From NCBI GenBank assembly GCA_020846745.1, contig JADLDI010000060.1, positions 186,001 to 250,000 of the forward strand: DNA of 64,000 nucleotides, given 5' to 3'. The stretch comes from Bryobacterales bacterium. Its GTDB lineage: Bacteria > Acidobacteriota > Terriglobia > Bryobacterales > Bryobacteraceae. The notes under the pieces were generated by a model that was not told the origin of the DNA, ran no database searches, and saw only the letters and a list, made by a program, of their open reading frames with translations. Positions 8,963 to 18,207 of this stretch are shown here, piece after piece. The translations under genes and the position numbers were made by a program. Within the stretch, counting starts at the first letter, position 1. The number at the start of each line of letters is the position of its first letter.

Positions 8963-9012
8963 GACACTTTGCCGCTTGGCGCGGCAACCGGTACCTGTTT
9001 GGAGGCACTCAA

Positions 9013-10422
9013 ATGACCCCACGTGAAGTTCTCGACTTCGCCAAGAAGAACGAGGCCCGGCAACTGGACCTCCGTTTCACCGATCTCCCCGGCCTCTGGC
9101 AACACGTCTCCTACCCCATCACGCAGTTGAAAGAAGAGTCTTTCGAAGAGGGCTTCGGCATCGATGGCTCAAGCATTCGCGGTTGGGCCGCGATCAACGA
9201 GTCCGATATGCTGCTCATTCCGGATGCCACCACGGTGATGATGGATCCGTTTACCGACGTGCCCACGCTGGTGATGGTGTGCGAAGTGATTGACCCGATC
9301 ACTCGCCAGCACTATGAACGCGACCCTCGCTGGATCGCCAAACGCGCGGAAAACTACCTGCATACTACCGGCGTTGCCGATACCGCTTTCTTCGGCGCTG
9401 AGGCCGAGTTCTTCATTTTCGACAACATCTCGTTCGACCAGAACCAGCATGAAGGCTACTACTTCATCGACGCCGAAGAGGGCCGCTGGAACTCCGGCCG
9501 CCGCGAAAACAACCTGGGCTACCGGCCCCGCTACAAAGAGGGATATTTCCCCTGCCCGCCGATGGATCACTACCAGGACCTGCGCGCGGAGATGGTCGAA
9601 ACGCTCATACAATGCGGGCTGAACATCGAGTGCCACCATCACGAAGTGGCCACCGCCGGACAGTGCGAAATCGATCAGCGCTTTGACACGCTGGTCAAAT
9701 CGGCCGACAACATGATGCTTTACAAGTACGTGGTTAAGAACGTCGCGTACCAATACGGCAAGAGCGTTACCTTCATGCCCAAGCCGCTGTTTGGCGATAA
9801 CGGCAGCGGCATGCACGTTCACCAGTCGCTGTGGAAGGAAGGCAAGGCGCTGTTCGCCGGCGACGGCTACGCCGGGCTCAGCCAAATGGCGCTCTACTAC
9901 ATTGGCGGTCTGCTGCGCCATGCGCAAGCGCTATCGGCGATCATCGCACCCACCACGAACAGCTACAAGCGCCTGGTTCCAGGTTATGAAGCGCCTGTAA
10001 ACCTCGCCTATTCGCGGCGCAACCGCTCGGCTGCCGTTCGCATTCCGATGTATTCGTCGAGCCCCAAGGCGAAGCGTGTCGAATTCCGTCCGCCCGATCC
10101 GTCGGCCAATCCCTATCTCGCGTTCGCGGCCATGCTGATGGCCGGCCTCGATGGTGTCATCAACAAGATCGATCCCGGTGAATCGCTCGACAAGGATATT
10201 TACGATCTTTCGCCCGAGGAGATGAAGAACGTTCCGTCCATGCCCGGATCGCTCGAAGAAGCGCTCACGTGCCTGGAGAACGATCACTCGTTTTTGTTGA
10301 AGGGTGAAGTGTTCACCGAAGAACTGATCGAGACCTATATCGGCTATAAGAAGAAGGCCGAAGCGGATGCCGTCCGCTTGCGGCCGCATCCCTACGAGTT
10401 CGCGCTTTACTACGATATTTAA
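9013..10422 (+). CDS. glnA: glutamine synthetase type I
   Basis: A 469-residue GS-I subunit, the usual length of the dodecameric enzyme that makes glutamine from glutamate, ammonia and ATP. Seen are the beta-Grasp domain ([26 protein letters not shown]), [24 protein letters not shown], the ATP-binding [16 protein letters not shown] with [10 protein letters not shown], and [20 protein letters not shown]. Tyr397 in IYDLSPEE falls exactly at the adenylylation-site position of the enterobacterial enzyme, so control by a GlnE-type adenylyltransferase is plausible. GGAGG lies seven bases before the ATG. Confidence 0.98.
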   Translation: MTPREVLDFAKKNEARQLDLRFTDLPGLWQHVSYPITQLKEESFEEGFGIDGSSIRGWAAINESDMLLIPDATTVMMDPFTDVPTLVMVCEVIDPITRQHYERDPRWIAKRAENYLHTTGVADTAFFGAEAEFFIFDNISFDQNQHEGYYFIDAEEGRWNSGRRENNLGYRPRYKEGYFPCPPMDHYQDLRAEMVETLIQCGLNIECHHHEVATAGQCEIDQRFDTLVKSADNMMLYKYVVKNVAYQYGKSVTFMPKPLFGDNGSGMHVHQSLWKEGKALFAGDGYAGLSQMALYYIGGLLRHAQALSAIIAPTTNSYKRLVPGYEAPVNLAYSRRNRSAAVRIPMYSSSPKAKRVEFRPPDPSANPYLAFAAMLMAGLDGVINKIDPGESLDKDIYDLSPEEMKNVPSMPGSLEEALTCLENDHSFLLKGEVFTEELIETYIGYKKKAEADAVRLRPHPYEFALYYDI

Positions 10423-10700
10423 CCGTGGAAATCGAACCGCTGAATATTCGCGATGCACGATGTCAGCGCACCGAGCAGTGTTTTGTGCCATCCGCACGGG
10501 CGGAAGGGAACCGACTTCTGATTCGTTTCCTTGTCCGCCTGCGCGAAGAACTGCATATCGCCGGTTTCGGGTGACGCGAACTCTTTGACGGTGATAACGA
10601 ACTCCACCGGGCCGGACGCCTGATGCTTTGTATACGAGAAATGGTGCAGCCGGGCGAGTTGTTCGTGTTTGTCGGTCTGTGCGTAAATCCAGTCAGTCAC
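10419..10700 (-). CDS. small conserved-looking hypothetical protein
   Basis: A frame of about 93 residues on the strand opposite glnA, overlapping its last four bases. The stretch [20 protein letters not shown] and [20 protein letters not shown] has balanced composition and looks like genuine coding sequence. The frame stays open to an ATG at 10820, but that would run 73 bases into the SRPBCC gene. The GTG at 10700 is the best internal start I can see. I do not recognise a family. It lies 47 bases downstream of the SRPBCC membrane protein and may be the last gene of the tetR operon. Confidence 0.5.
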   Translation of the reverse strand: MTDWIYAQTDKHEQLARLHHFSYTKHQASGPVEFVITVKEFASPETGDMQFFAQADKETNQKSVPFRPCGWHKTLLGALTSCIANIQRFDFHG

Positions 10701-10747
10701 GATTCGATCGAGTCTCCGTTCCAGTGAGTATAACCGGAACCGAGCGT

Positions 10748-11653
10748 TTAAGACTCTGAGAGTTTCTTTATGTGGCGGAGTACCCGCAGGTGTATGCGAT
10801 GGATGATTGCGTCCGACCACAGCCGCCAGTACTCAGTGGGCCACAAGCCGTGCTGATACCAGGTCGTGCCCACTAACCGGGTCCGATTACCATCAAGGGG
10901 GATCAGCCGGAACTCGCCGCGCTTTGAAATCATGTAGCCGTCGAGATGGGTAGCAGTCAAGGCGCCGTAAGGGCTCCACTCACGCATCGGTTGCGGGTTC
11001 GACGTTACGCGAAAACTCAAGCGCCGGGGCTCCTCCCACACATCGATGGGTTCGACGAACGGTCCGGTCGAGAATTCGCAATATCGCACGGCGCCGGCGC
11101 CCGTTCCCTCTAATCGCGCACGTAACGGATAGGCGAGTCCGGTTCGGAAATACCACTCCTCGGGTTGCGGCAGGTCGCCGAATGAGATGACATTGCGCCA
11201 CACCGTTTGAGCCGGAGCAGCCACTTCCACAGAGGTGGTCACCGCGAAGGTTGGCGGCCGGGCCGTAAAGTCGTATCCGAGAGTAGCGAACCCGAGCGGT
11301 AGCATTACAGCCGCGGTCGCTCCCCTTGAGACCTGTACGTTGAGCAAACGGTGGGCCACCACACCGCCGGCAGCCCCACATAATGCGGCCAGCGGCAATG
11401 CCATCCCGATACAGATCAGCCCCTCAAACGCGAACACCAGCAGACAGGCCGCGGCCAGGCAGTTGGCCAGCGCTCCCCGCTTGGCTGCTCCTCTGTAACC
11501 ACCAGCCTTGCTGAGCGCTCCGCCGAGTCCGCCAAGCACAAAAGGGATGGAGGCGAACAAGGTCCACCCGTAGATGCCCCGCGTCATCAATGCCCAACCG
11601 GATAACCCCAGCACACCGGCAGCTATCCCGACAGCCGTCAATCGCGTCATCAC
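10748..11653 (-). CDS. membrane protein with C-terminal SRPBCC domain
   Basis: A 301-residue protein. The N-terminal 130 residues contain about four hydrophobic helices (GIAAGVLGLSGWALM, TLFASIPFVLGGLGGAL, CLAAACLLVFAFEGLICIGM, AAVMLPLGFATLGYDF). The rest (FAVTTSVEVAAPAQTVWRNV, PIDVWEEPRRLSFRVTSNP, RGEFRLIPLDGNRTRLVGTT) is a START/SRPBCC-like ligand-binding fold. The start codon overlaps the stop of the TetR gene by four bases, so the two are translationally coupled. The TetR protein may therefore govern it. Ligand and role unknown. Confidence 0.75.
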   Translation of the reverse strand: MMTRLTAVGIAAGVLGLSGWALMTRGIYGWTLFASIPFVLGGLGGALSKAGGYRGAAKRGALANCLAAACLLVFAFEGLICIGMALPLAALCGAAGGVVAHRLLNVQVSRGATAAVMLPLGFATLGYDFTARPPTFAVTTSVEVAAPAQTVWRNVISFGDLPQPEEWYFRTGLAYPLRARLEGTGAGAVRYCEFSTGPFVEPIDVWEEPRRLSFRVTSNPQPMREWSPYGALTATHLDGYMISKRGEFRLIPLDGNRTRLVGTTWYQHGLWPTEYWRLWSDAIIHRIHLRVLRHIKKLSES

Positions 11654-12330
11654 TCAACTCCCTTCACCGCTTGAATCAGGTCCAGCGCCTGGCGCCGCAG
11701 ACTGCCCGTAAAGGGCAGATTCGATATCCGCAGCAGACCCGTTACCGCCTTGGCGCCTAATTCGAGGACGAGCCGGGTCCGGCGCTGGCCGGGCGATTCA
11801 TCGGTCACCCACAGGTAGATCACCCCCATTTGGAACATCCAGAGAAGGCCCGGGAGTTCCGGCCGGAGGTCTGCGGGAACCGTAAGGTCTGACGTTTCGA
11901 TCAACTTCTCGAACCACCTCAGGTCCGTATCGCGAATTGGCTTCGTTTCGTCACTAAAGGGTGACAGGGGGTGCTTCGGGTCAATCCCGCTGCGGAGGAG
12001 GGCCCGCAGCACGCCCCGGTTCGGTTCGAAATAGTTGAGTTTCGCCTCAATGAGGCGGCGCAACCGATCCTCAAAGGAACCCTGCTGGTTGAGAGCAGCC
12101 TGGATCAGCGGCTGCATTTCGTTTGACGCCGCCTGGTAGAAGGCCATCACGAGCGCCTCTTTGGACTCGTAGTAGTAATATGCAGCCCCTGTGGCGACAC
12201 CGGCGGCCTTGGCGATATCGCGCATGCTGGTCGAATCGAAGGAATGGGAGCGGAAGCGGTCGAGAGCGGCCTCGAGGATGCGGTGCGCGGTGGCAGCAGC
12301 CTTAGGGGTTTCTCTTTTGAACATGTTCAA
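11650..12330 (-). CDS. TetR family transcriptional regulator
   Basis: A 226-residue regulator. The N-terminal helix-turn-helix is clear: AHRILEAALDRFRSHSFDST, MRDIAKAAGVATGAAYYYYE and SKEALVMAFYQ are the three TetR helices. The C-terminal ligand-binding part is not recognisable to a subfamily. Start at 12330 gives MNMFKRET; the ATG two codons later is equally possible. It is first in an operon with the SRPBCC membrane protein, overlapping it by four bases, and probably represses it. Confidence 0.92.
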   Translation of the reverse strand: MNMFKRETPKAAATAHRILEAALDRFRSHSFDSTSMRDIAKAAGVATGAAYYYYESKEALVMAFYQAASNEMQPLIQAALNQQGSFEDRLRRLIEAKLNYFEPNRGVLRALLRSGIDPKHPLSPFSDETKPIRDTDLRWFEKLIETSDLTVPADLRPELPGLLWMFQMGVIYLWVTDESPGQRRTRLVLELGAKAVTGLLRISNLPFTGSLRRQALDLIQAVKGVE

Positions 12331-12427
12331 AATTTAGCCCAGCCGAGACATCCCTGTCAATACTATTTTCACAGCTTTGTAGAATCAACAATTTGCGAAA
12401 CGAACTCCCGCCCCAGGCGCGACCGCC

Positions 12428-13075
12428 CTACTGCTTCTTGCTTTGTACCCGGGGTGCCGGTGTCGGGAATTCAAAGAGGATGCCGGCCACTTGGACGACC
12501 AGCTTGCCGTCCAGCGGTTTCCCGGAAGTGGCGAAGAATACAGCACCGTCCGTCGACTCGCCGGGCTTCAGCTTGATCGGAGCCAGGACAATGGCGGAAG
12601 CAGCGGCGGCCGCCCGGAAACGCGCGTTGGTTAGAGCGGCCATTGCAGACTCGAGCCGGGCCTCGTAGCCGTTTGTGGATTTGACCCGCACCATGCCATA
12701 CAGGCCGTTCTCATATGCCGTGACGAGCTTGATGACGTCCTCGCGACCACCACGGTGCAGAAATTCCGCCACGACCCGGCCGGCCGGAATCCCCACCAGA
12801 GGCTCCGGATCCGCTTGGCGGACCAATCGGAAATCTTCCGGCCGGAAGGTCCACGACAGAGGCGACCCATTGGAAATCGCCACTTGGATGACCGCGTATT
12901 CCCTGATCTGGAGCGGGAGGGGGGCGAACATGACGGTGACGCCACTTTTGGTCTGGGTGAGGTACTTTAAGCCACCCGATTCGAATTCGATGACTTGGCC
13001 ACGCAGGAGGGGCAAACAGGAGGCAAAAGTCCAGAATGCGAACGCCGCCCACCGGCCGATTGGCATACCCTCCAT
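12428..13075 (-). CDS. exported hypothetical protein
   Basis: About 215 residues, starting at the ATG at 13075. A signal peptide (GRWAAFAFWTFASCLPLLRGQ) precedes a beta-rich body (FESGGLKYLTQTKSGVTVMF, SPLSWTFRPEDFRLVR) and a C-terminal segment KLKPGESTDGAVFFATSGKP that resembles immunoglobulin-like or DUF4352-like domains. The frame is open another 24 codons upstream, but that would overlap the divergent pckA start. Likely extracytoplasmic; no family named with confidence. Confidence 0.65.
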   Translation of the reverse strand: MEGMPIGRWAAFAFWTFASCLPLLRGQVIEFESGGLKYLTQTKSGVTVMFAPLPLQIREYAVIQVAISNGSPLSWTFRPEDFRLVRQADPEPLVGIPAGRVVAEFLHRGGREDVIKLVTAYENGLYGMVRVKSTNGYEARLESAMAALTNARFRAAAAASAIVLAPIKLKPGESTDGAVFFATSGKPLDGKLVVQVAGILFEFPTPAPRVQSKKQ

Positions 13076-13099
13076 GATAGACTGGACTCCAATTAGTCT

Positions 13100-14698
13100 A
13101 TGCAAAATGCAGGGGTTCGACCCAGTAAGTACGGATTGGAACTGCACGGTTTCACCAACTGGGACATCGCCTATTGGAACCTTGGAACAGCCAAGTTAGT
13201 AGAGGCCGCGATTCAGCGCCACGAGGGGGTTCTTGCCGGCAACGGCGCCCTGGTGGTTCGCACCGGCCACTTCACCGGACGGTCACCCAAGGACAAGTTT
13301 GTCGTTCGGGACGAGACTACGGATAAGACGGTGAATTGGGGATCGGTGAACCAACCGATGTCGGCGGCCAACTTCGACCTGCTATACCGCAAAGTTTTAG
13401 CCCACTTTCAGGGGCAGGAGATCTTCGTACAGGACCTGCTGGCGGGCGCGGATACCCAATATCAGATGCCGGTCCGTGTGGTCACCCGCCGGGCCTGGCA
13501 CGCCCTGTTCGGACGGCAGTTGTTCCTGCGGCAGGCGTACGAGAACCTGGAAGATCATAACCCGGCGTTCACCCTGATATTCGCCCCCTACTTCCAGGCC
13601 AACCCGGAAGAGGACGGCACCAAGTCATCCACCTGCATTGTGATCAACTTCGCGCGAAAGCTGGTTTTGATCCTCGGCACCAGTTATGCCGGCGAGTTGA
13701 AGAAGTCTGTCTTCACGATTCTCAACTACCTGCTCCCGGATCAAGGTGTACTGCCGATGCACTGCTCCGCCAATGTGGGCTCGGACGGTAAGACAGCGCT
13801 CTTCTTCGGACTGTCCGGGACGGGCAAAACGACGCTGTCAGCCGACCCCAACCGCGGTCTGATCGGCGACGACGAGCATGGCTGGAGCGACCATGGGGTG
13901 TTCAACTTCGAGGGCGGCTGCTATGCCAAGTGCATCCGTTTGTCGCGGAAGAATGAGCCGCAGATTTGGGATGCGATCCGGTTCGGCACGGTACTCGAAA
14001 ACGTTCTCATCGAACCCGACACCCGCGCCCTCAACTTCGATTCCGAGGAACTGACGGAGAACACTCGCGCGGCCTACCGGATCGATTTCATCGACAATAC
14101 CGTATTGCCCTCCGTTGGCGGCCATCCGGAGAACATCGTCTTCCTGACCGCCGACGCGTTTGGCGTGCTTCCTCCCATCTCCCGATTGACGCCGGAACAG
14201 GCGATGTACCACTTTCTAAGCGGCTACACGGCGAAGCTGGCGGGCACCGAGCGAGGGTTGGGAAAAGAGCCGTCGGCCACGTTCAGCGCCTGCTTTGGCG
14301 AACCGTTTCTGCCCCGCGCGCCGCAGGTTTACGCGCGGATGTTGGGCGAGAAGATGCGCCGCCACAACGTGCGCTGCTGGCTCGTGAACACGGGTTGGGT
14401 GGGCGGGCCGTTCGGAGTGGGCGAGCGTATCTCGCTACCTTACACGCGTGCGATGGTGAACGCCGCGATTGAGGGGAAGCTGGACGGAGTGCCGATGGAG
14501 GCGCATCCCATCTTCCATGTGCTGGTGCCCACGAAGTGCCCTGGCGTACCGGCCGAAGTGTTGAACGCCGCTCAGCTGTGGAAAGACGAGGCCGCCTACA
14601 TTGAGGCTGCCAAGGCGTTGGCGTCGCGGTTCCGGAAGAACTTCGAGAAGTTTGGAGCCATCGCGCCTGAGATTGCGGCAGCCGCGCCCGGAAACTAG
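13100..14698 (+). CDS. pckA: phosphoenolpyruvate carboxykinase (ATP)
   Basis: A 532-residue ATP-dependent PEPCK that converts oxaloacetate and ATP to PEP, the entry step of gluconeogenesis. Visible are RTGHFTGRSPKDKFVVRD, the kinase-1a P-loop GLSGTGKTTLS (residues 237-247), the kinase-2 metal site LIGDDEHGW, CYAKCIRLS, and the C-terminal LVNTGWVGGPFGVGERISLP. Length and motifs match the bacterial ATP-type enzyme rather than the GTP type. It converges with the HlyD-like adaptor gene, overlapping it by four bases at the stops. Promoter control is not evident. Confidence 0.98.
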   Translation: MQNAGVRPSKYGLELHGFTNWDIAYWNLGTAKLVEAAIQRHEGVLAGNGALVVRTGHFTGRSPKDKFVVRDETTDKTVNWGSVNQPMSAANFDLLYRKVLAHFQGQEIFVQDLLAGADTQYQMPVRVVTRRAWHALFGRQLFLRQAYENLEDHNPAFTLIFAPYFQANPEEDGTKSSTCIVINFARKLVLILGTSYAGELKKSVFTILNYLLPDQGVLPMHCSANVGSDGKTALFFGLSGTGKTTLSADPNRGLIGDDEHGWSDHGVFNFEGGCYAKCIRLSRKNEPQIWDAIRFGTVLENVLIEPDTRALNFDSEELTENTRAAYRIDFIDNTVLPSVGGHPENIVFLTADAFGVLPPISRLTPEQAMYHFLSGYTAKLAGTERGLGKEPSATFSACFGEPFLPRAPQVYARMLGEKMRRHNVRCWLVNTGWVGGPFGVGERISLPYTRAMVNAAIEGKLDGVPMEAHPIFHVLVPTKCPGVPAEVLNAAQLWKDEAAYIEAAKALASRFRKNFEKFGAIAPEIAAAAPGN

Positions 14699-16038
14699 AG
14701 GCCTTGCGGCCGTTCGAGCGCGATCTCTTCGCCGTCTTTAACACCGCTCGTCACCGCGACGAGGGTGTTGGACGCGAGACCGGTCTTGATCGGACGGGGC
14801 TCGAACTTCGCACCGTTGCGCACGAAGACCACATCCTGATCCTTGTCCTTAAAGATCGCTCCCAGCGGCACGCGAATCGCGTTTTCCACCCGTTCCAGTT
14901 CAACGTCCGCACCCACAGAGAGGTCCGGAATGAGCCGCGGATCGGCGCCGTCGACGGCGATCTTGACCGGCACATTGCGGATATAGAACTGCTGACGCCA
15001 GCCACCGGCGGCAATCGCGCCGATTGAATAGACGTGGCCGGGTAGCGTCATGCCGGCGAAAGCATCAAAGTGGATGTTGGCCTTCTGGCTAATCCTGATC
15101 TGCGAGCTTTCGGACTGGTTGACGTTCGCATCCACCTGCATTTTGGCCGGATTCACGATCTTGAGGAAGAGAGAGCCGGCCTGCACCTGGTCGCCCTGCT
15201 GGTAAGTAGCGTACTCCGAGCCGCGCCAGATCATCTGGGCAACCGCTAAGCCCTCCATGGGGGAGAAGATCTTGAACTTCACGAGGTCATTCTGGTGGCG
15301 GGCCTTGTGGCGGAGGTGGCGGATCTTGGTAATCTCCAAAATCCGGAGCTCAGCAGCGTATCCGGCCTGCTTATATTTGACATCGGCGGTTGCCTGTTTG
15401 TAGCGTGCCTCCGCCTCTTCCGCGGCGAGTTTCAGCAGTTCCTGGTCGATCACGGTACGCACTTCGGAAGCTTTGGCGTCGAGTTTTGCCTTGTCCCACT
15501 CAGCTTTAGCTACACGTAACGTCTGGTTCAGATTTTCGAGGTCGATGGACTGTTCCGCCTTGCGCTTACGAATGTCCGCGTCCGATTTCTCAATGTCGTC
15601 ACCAATATCGTCGATATGGTCTTCTACCGACTTCGAGTCGATCTCGGCCAGCAACTGCCCCTTCTTCACGCGGGAGCCATTGGGGACGAGAAAGAGCAGA
15701 ATCATCTCGCGTCCGGATTCGGGGCCGCGCGGGATGGGAGCGGTGACGTTGACGTATTCCCTGGAAGCGGTGGTGCCGGCCAAACGTAAGGTGCGGAGGA
15801 CAGTCCCGGTGGTCACGCGGGCGGTCTTAATGGTGACCGCGCCCGCGGCCTTTTCGGCTTGCTCCTGCCGAGGTTTGTACCAACCGAAATATCCGGCCGC
15901 GGCGCCGACAAGGAGCAGTAACCCGGCAATCCAGATCCATCGCCGGCCAGGCTGCGGCGGTTGCGGTTCCGGCGAGACGACCGGCACCGGTTTGACGGGC
16001 GCCGGCGGGTGGGGACGAGGATTAGTGATCGCCGACAT
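14695..16038 (-). CDS. HlyD-family efflux periplasmic adaptor
   Basis: A 447-residue membrane-fusion protein: proline-rich cytoplasmic N-terminus, one transmembrane helix (WIWIAGLLLLVGAAAGYFGW), a split biotinyl-lipoyl region (VNVTAPIPRG and IFSPMEGLAVAQMIWRG), a long alpha-helical hairpin of about residues 140-250, and a C-terminal beta barrel ending in IPLGAIFKDKDQDVVFVRNG-like sequence. Such proteins bridge inner-membrane transporters to an outer-membrane channel. No transporter or TolC-like gene lies next to it, so its partner is encoded elsewhere or it is an orphan. Confidence 0.88.
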   Translation of the reverse strand: MSAITNPRPHPPAPVKPVPVVSPEPQPPQPGRRWIWIAGLLLLVGAAAGYFGWYKPRQEQAEKAAGAVTIKTARVTTGTVLRTLRLAGTTASREYVNVTAPIPRGPESGREMILLFLVPNGSRVKKGQLLAEIDSKSVEDHIDDIGDDIEKSDADIRKRKAEQSIDLENLNQTLRVAKAEWDKAKLDAKASEVRTVIDQELLKLAAEEAEARYKQATADVKYKQAGYAAELRILEITKIRHLRHKARHQNDLVKFKIFSPMEGLAVAQMIWRGSEYATYQQGDQVQAGSLFLKIVNPAKMQVDANVNQSESSQIRISQKANIHFDAFAGMTLPGHVYSIGAIAAGGWRQQFYIRNVPVKIAVDGADPRLIPDLSVGADVELERVENAIRVPLGAIFKDKDQDVVFVRNGAKFEPRPIKTGLASNTLVAVTSGVKDGEEIALERPQGL

Positions 16039-16149
16039 GTTGAGACGCTACCTCAAAGGATACACTTTTAGCTATCGCGTAGAAAGGCGCATCGTCTGCT
16101 GGAAAGGTTACGGGGGTTAAGGAAATGAAGGCTGCCGAACCGGAAGGGA

Positions 16150-18132
16150 CTAATCGGCGGCGGCGGAACCGGACCGGGCCGCTCCGAGCGTTTCCCTTAC
16201 TTTCGCCACTAACGACTGCAGAGTGAACGGCTTCTGCAGGAAAGCCGCGGACGGCACTTGCGATTCCGGGGCTCCCGTTGCACCCGGGTAGCCGGAGATA
16301 AACAGCACCTTCATTTCGGGCCGGATCTCGCGCAAGGCCTTCGCCAACTCCACGCCGCCGATCCCCGGCATCACGACATCTGTTAAGAGCAGTTCAATCG
16401 TTTCGGTATGCGAACGTGCCAATTCCAGGCCCTCGCGGCCATCGCCGGCTTCGATCGTACGGTAGCCGTAACGAGACAAAATCTTACAGATGAGGGTCCG
16501 GATACGCCGCTCGTCTTCTACCACCATCACCGTGGCGGGAGCAGGGACAGGCTGCGCTTCCACCATTTTCGTTTCGGGGCTCGGCGTGTCGGTGGATGCG
16601 CGCGGCAGCAGGATGCAGAAAGTCGTTCCGTGTTCGGCGTCGGAGGTGACCGTAATGTCGCCGCGCATCTCGCGCACGGCCGCGTATAAGCCTCCGAAGT
16701 TGTGCCGGGTCCCTTCTCCGTTCACGCTAGGTTCAAAGAGCTTAAGAAAGTTGTTCGGTGGAATAACGGGTCCGGTATCGTGGATCGCCAATTGGACGTA
16801 AGCCCCGGCCGGCACAGGCGAGCGGTTGCCGGTGATGACGTCCGGGAGGTCGAAAGGCTTTGTTTCAATGGTGAGTGTGCCGCCGGAGGCCATTGATTCG
16901 ACGGCGCGTTGGGCGATTTGCTGCAGGACTTGTGCGAGAACGTCGGGGTCGAACACGGCCGTCGCGCCGGCGCTCTTGAGTGACATCAGCAATTCGATGG
17001 AGCGCGGAACTTCCTGGCGCAGGTGCCAATGGAGGTCTGCCAACCAGGCGTCGACGGGCATCGACTTCAAGTCGGCCGAGGGGCGGCGGACGAAATCAGT
17101 CAGTTGCCTTGTCAGGGCCGAGAGCCGGTCGCCGGCGTAGAGAATCTCCTGGACGTTGCTGCGCAACGGATCGTCTGCGTTCAATCCATTGGTCAGCTCT
17201 TCGCCATAGCCGCCCATGATCATCAGCAGGTTGTTGCATTCGTGGGCGACAAGCGAAGCGAGGCGAGACAGGGCCGCAACCTTGTGATGCTGCGCCGCGG
17301 AATCTTCGCGGCGCCGCGAACAGGTGACATCGAAAGTTACGCCGTAGATCCGTGCGGGGTTGCCCTCGGCCGATCGTTCGATGCCGATGACGTCGCGGAG
17401 CCAAAGCACCTCTCCGCCGGTGGATACCGCCCGGTAATCGCACGATCGGATGACGCCGCCCGCCAGGGCCATCTGGTAGCAGTTTCTGACATCCTGCATA
17501 TCGGCTCCGGCTACGCGGCCCGACCAGAAGCAGGCATCCGGGGTCCAGACATCGCGAGGCACGGGTATCGTGGCAAGTCCCGGTCCGCCGACGGTGAGGA
17601 ATACCATGCGGGCCGGGTCCACCGTCCAAAAGATAACGGGTACGTGCTGGATATGCGAGGTGGCGATCAGGTTGTCGACATAGGGATTCGAGAGATTCTC
17701 AACGACCACCAGGAGTTCGGAAAAAGCGGGATTTTCCCAGTTGCGAAGGGGACGTAAACTAAGCCGGACGGGGCGCACGCCGTGAGAAGTCGCCACACGC
17801 GGGTAGACCACGGTGAAAGCCTGGCCCGTTTGGAGGACGCCCAGACTGTGGCTGCGCAATTCATCTAAAGCCACCACGCGGTCGAGAGCCTGCTCTTCCA
17901 ACTTGACGGTGAGAGGCAACCCAAACATGTCGCGAAAAGCTTGGTTCACGGAAGCTAAACCTAAATCCGGACGCACCAAGGCAACGGCGACCGGTAAACT
18001 CGCGACTATTTCCTGGAAATAACGACGCTCGCTCTCAACGAGCGAAAGCAGACGAGCTATCTCACGGGTGCTCCACAGCTCCTGGGGTGATCCCTGCATG
18101 GGTCGGTTCCCATTCAGTATGATAGGGCACAC
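16150..18132 (-). CDS. hybrid sensor histidine kinase/response regulator, degenerate ATPase
   Basis: A 660-residue soluble hybrid kinase. There are two PAS-like domains (about residues 30-145 and 165-280), a dimerisation segment with H-box LASLVAHECNN (His297), a HATPase-like domain, and a C-terminal receiver with LLLTDVVMPG (Asp585) and VLFISGY. The ATP-binding domain is odd. The N-box reads LQQIAQRAVESM, with Arg409 where an invariant Asn is expected. The G1 box is DTGPVIP, without its second Gly, and the G2 region reads HNFGGLYAAV. It may have lost kinase activity and act as a phosphatase, scaffold or acceptor. The GTG start at 18132 is the outermost choice; an ATG at 18099 is also possible. 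Confidence 0.88.
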   Translation of the reverse strand: MCPIILNGNRPMQGSPQELWSTREIARLLSLVESERRYFQEIVASLPVAVALVRPDLGLASVNQAFRDMFGLPLTVKLEEQALDRVVALDELRSHSLGVLQTGQAFTVVYPRVATSHGVRPVRLSLRPLRNWENPAFSELLVVVENLSNPYVDNLIATSHIQHVPVIFWTVDPARMVFLTVGGPGLATIPVPRDVWTPDACFWSGRVAGADMQDVRNCYQMALAGGVIRSCDYRAVSTGGEVLWLRDVIGIERSAEGNPARIYGVTFDVTCSRRREDSAAQHHKVAALSRLASLVAHECNNLLMIMGGYGEELTNGLNADDPLRSNVQEILYAGDRLSALTRQLTDFVRRPSADLKSMPVDAWLADLHWHLRQEVPRSIELLMSLKSAGATAVFDPDVLAQVLQQIAQRAVESMASGGTLTIETKPFDLPDVITGNRSPVPAGAYVQLAIHDTGPVIPPNNFLKLFEPSVNGEGTRHNFGGLYAAVREMRGDITVTSDAEHGTTFCILLPRASTDTPSPETKMVEAQPVPAPATVMVVEDERRIRTLICKILSRYGYRTIEAGDGREGLELARSHTETIELLLTDVVMPGIGGVELAKALREIRPEMKVLFISGYPGATGAPESQVPSAAFLQKPFTLQSLVAKVRETLGAARSGSAAAD

Positions 18133-18145
18133 TGATACACAGCAA

Positions 18146-18192
18146 GGTACTTTCTGCAGTACTGGACCAAGTACAGCCGTACTTCAAGTACT
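18146..18192. promoter_or_regulatory. cluster of five GTAC motifs upstream of the hybrid kinase
   Basis: GTAC occurs at 18147, 18159, 18171, 18179 and 18188, the first three exactly 12 bases apart. The cluster includes the palindrome CAGTACTG and the inverted repeat AAGTAC-AGCC-GTACTT. It lies 15-60 bases before the outermost kinase start. This density suggests a multi-site operator, but the binding protein is unknown. Confidence 0.35.
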
Positions 18193-18207
18193 AACTTTCG
18201 GAGCCGA

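Noticed and set aside
12331..12427. Possible small gene or RNA between tetR and the exported hypothetical gene
   Set aside because: No start with a ribosome site, no strong hairpin and no T run.
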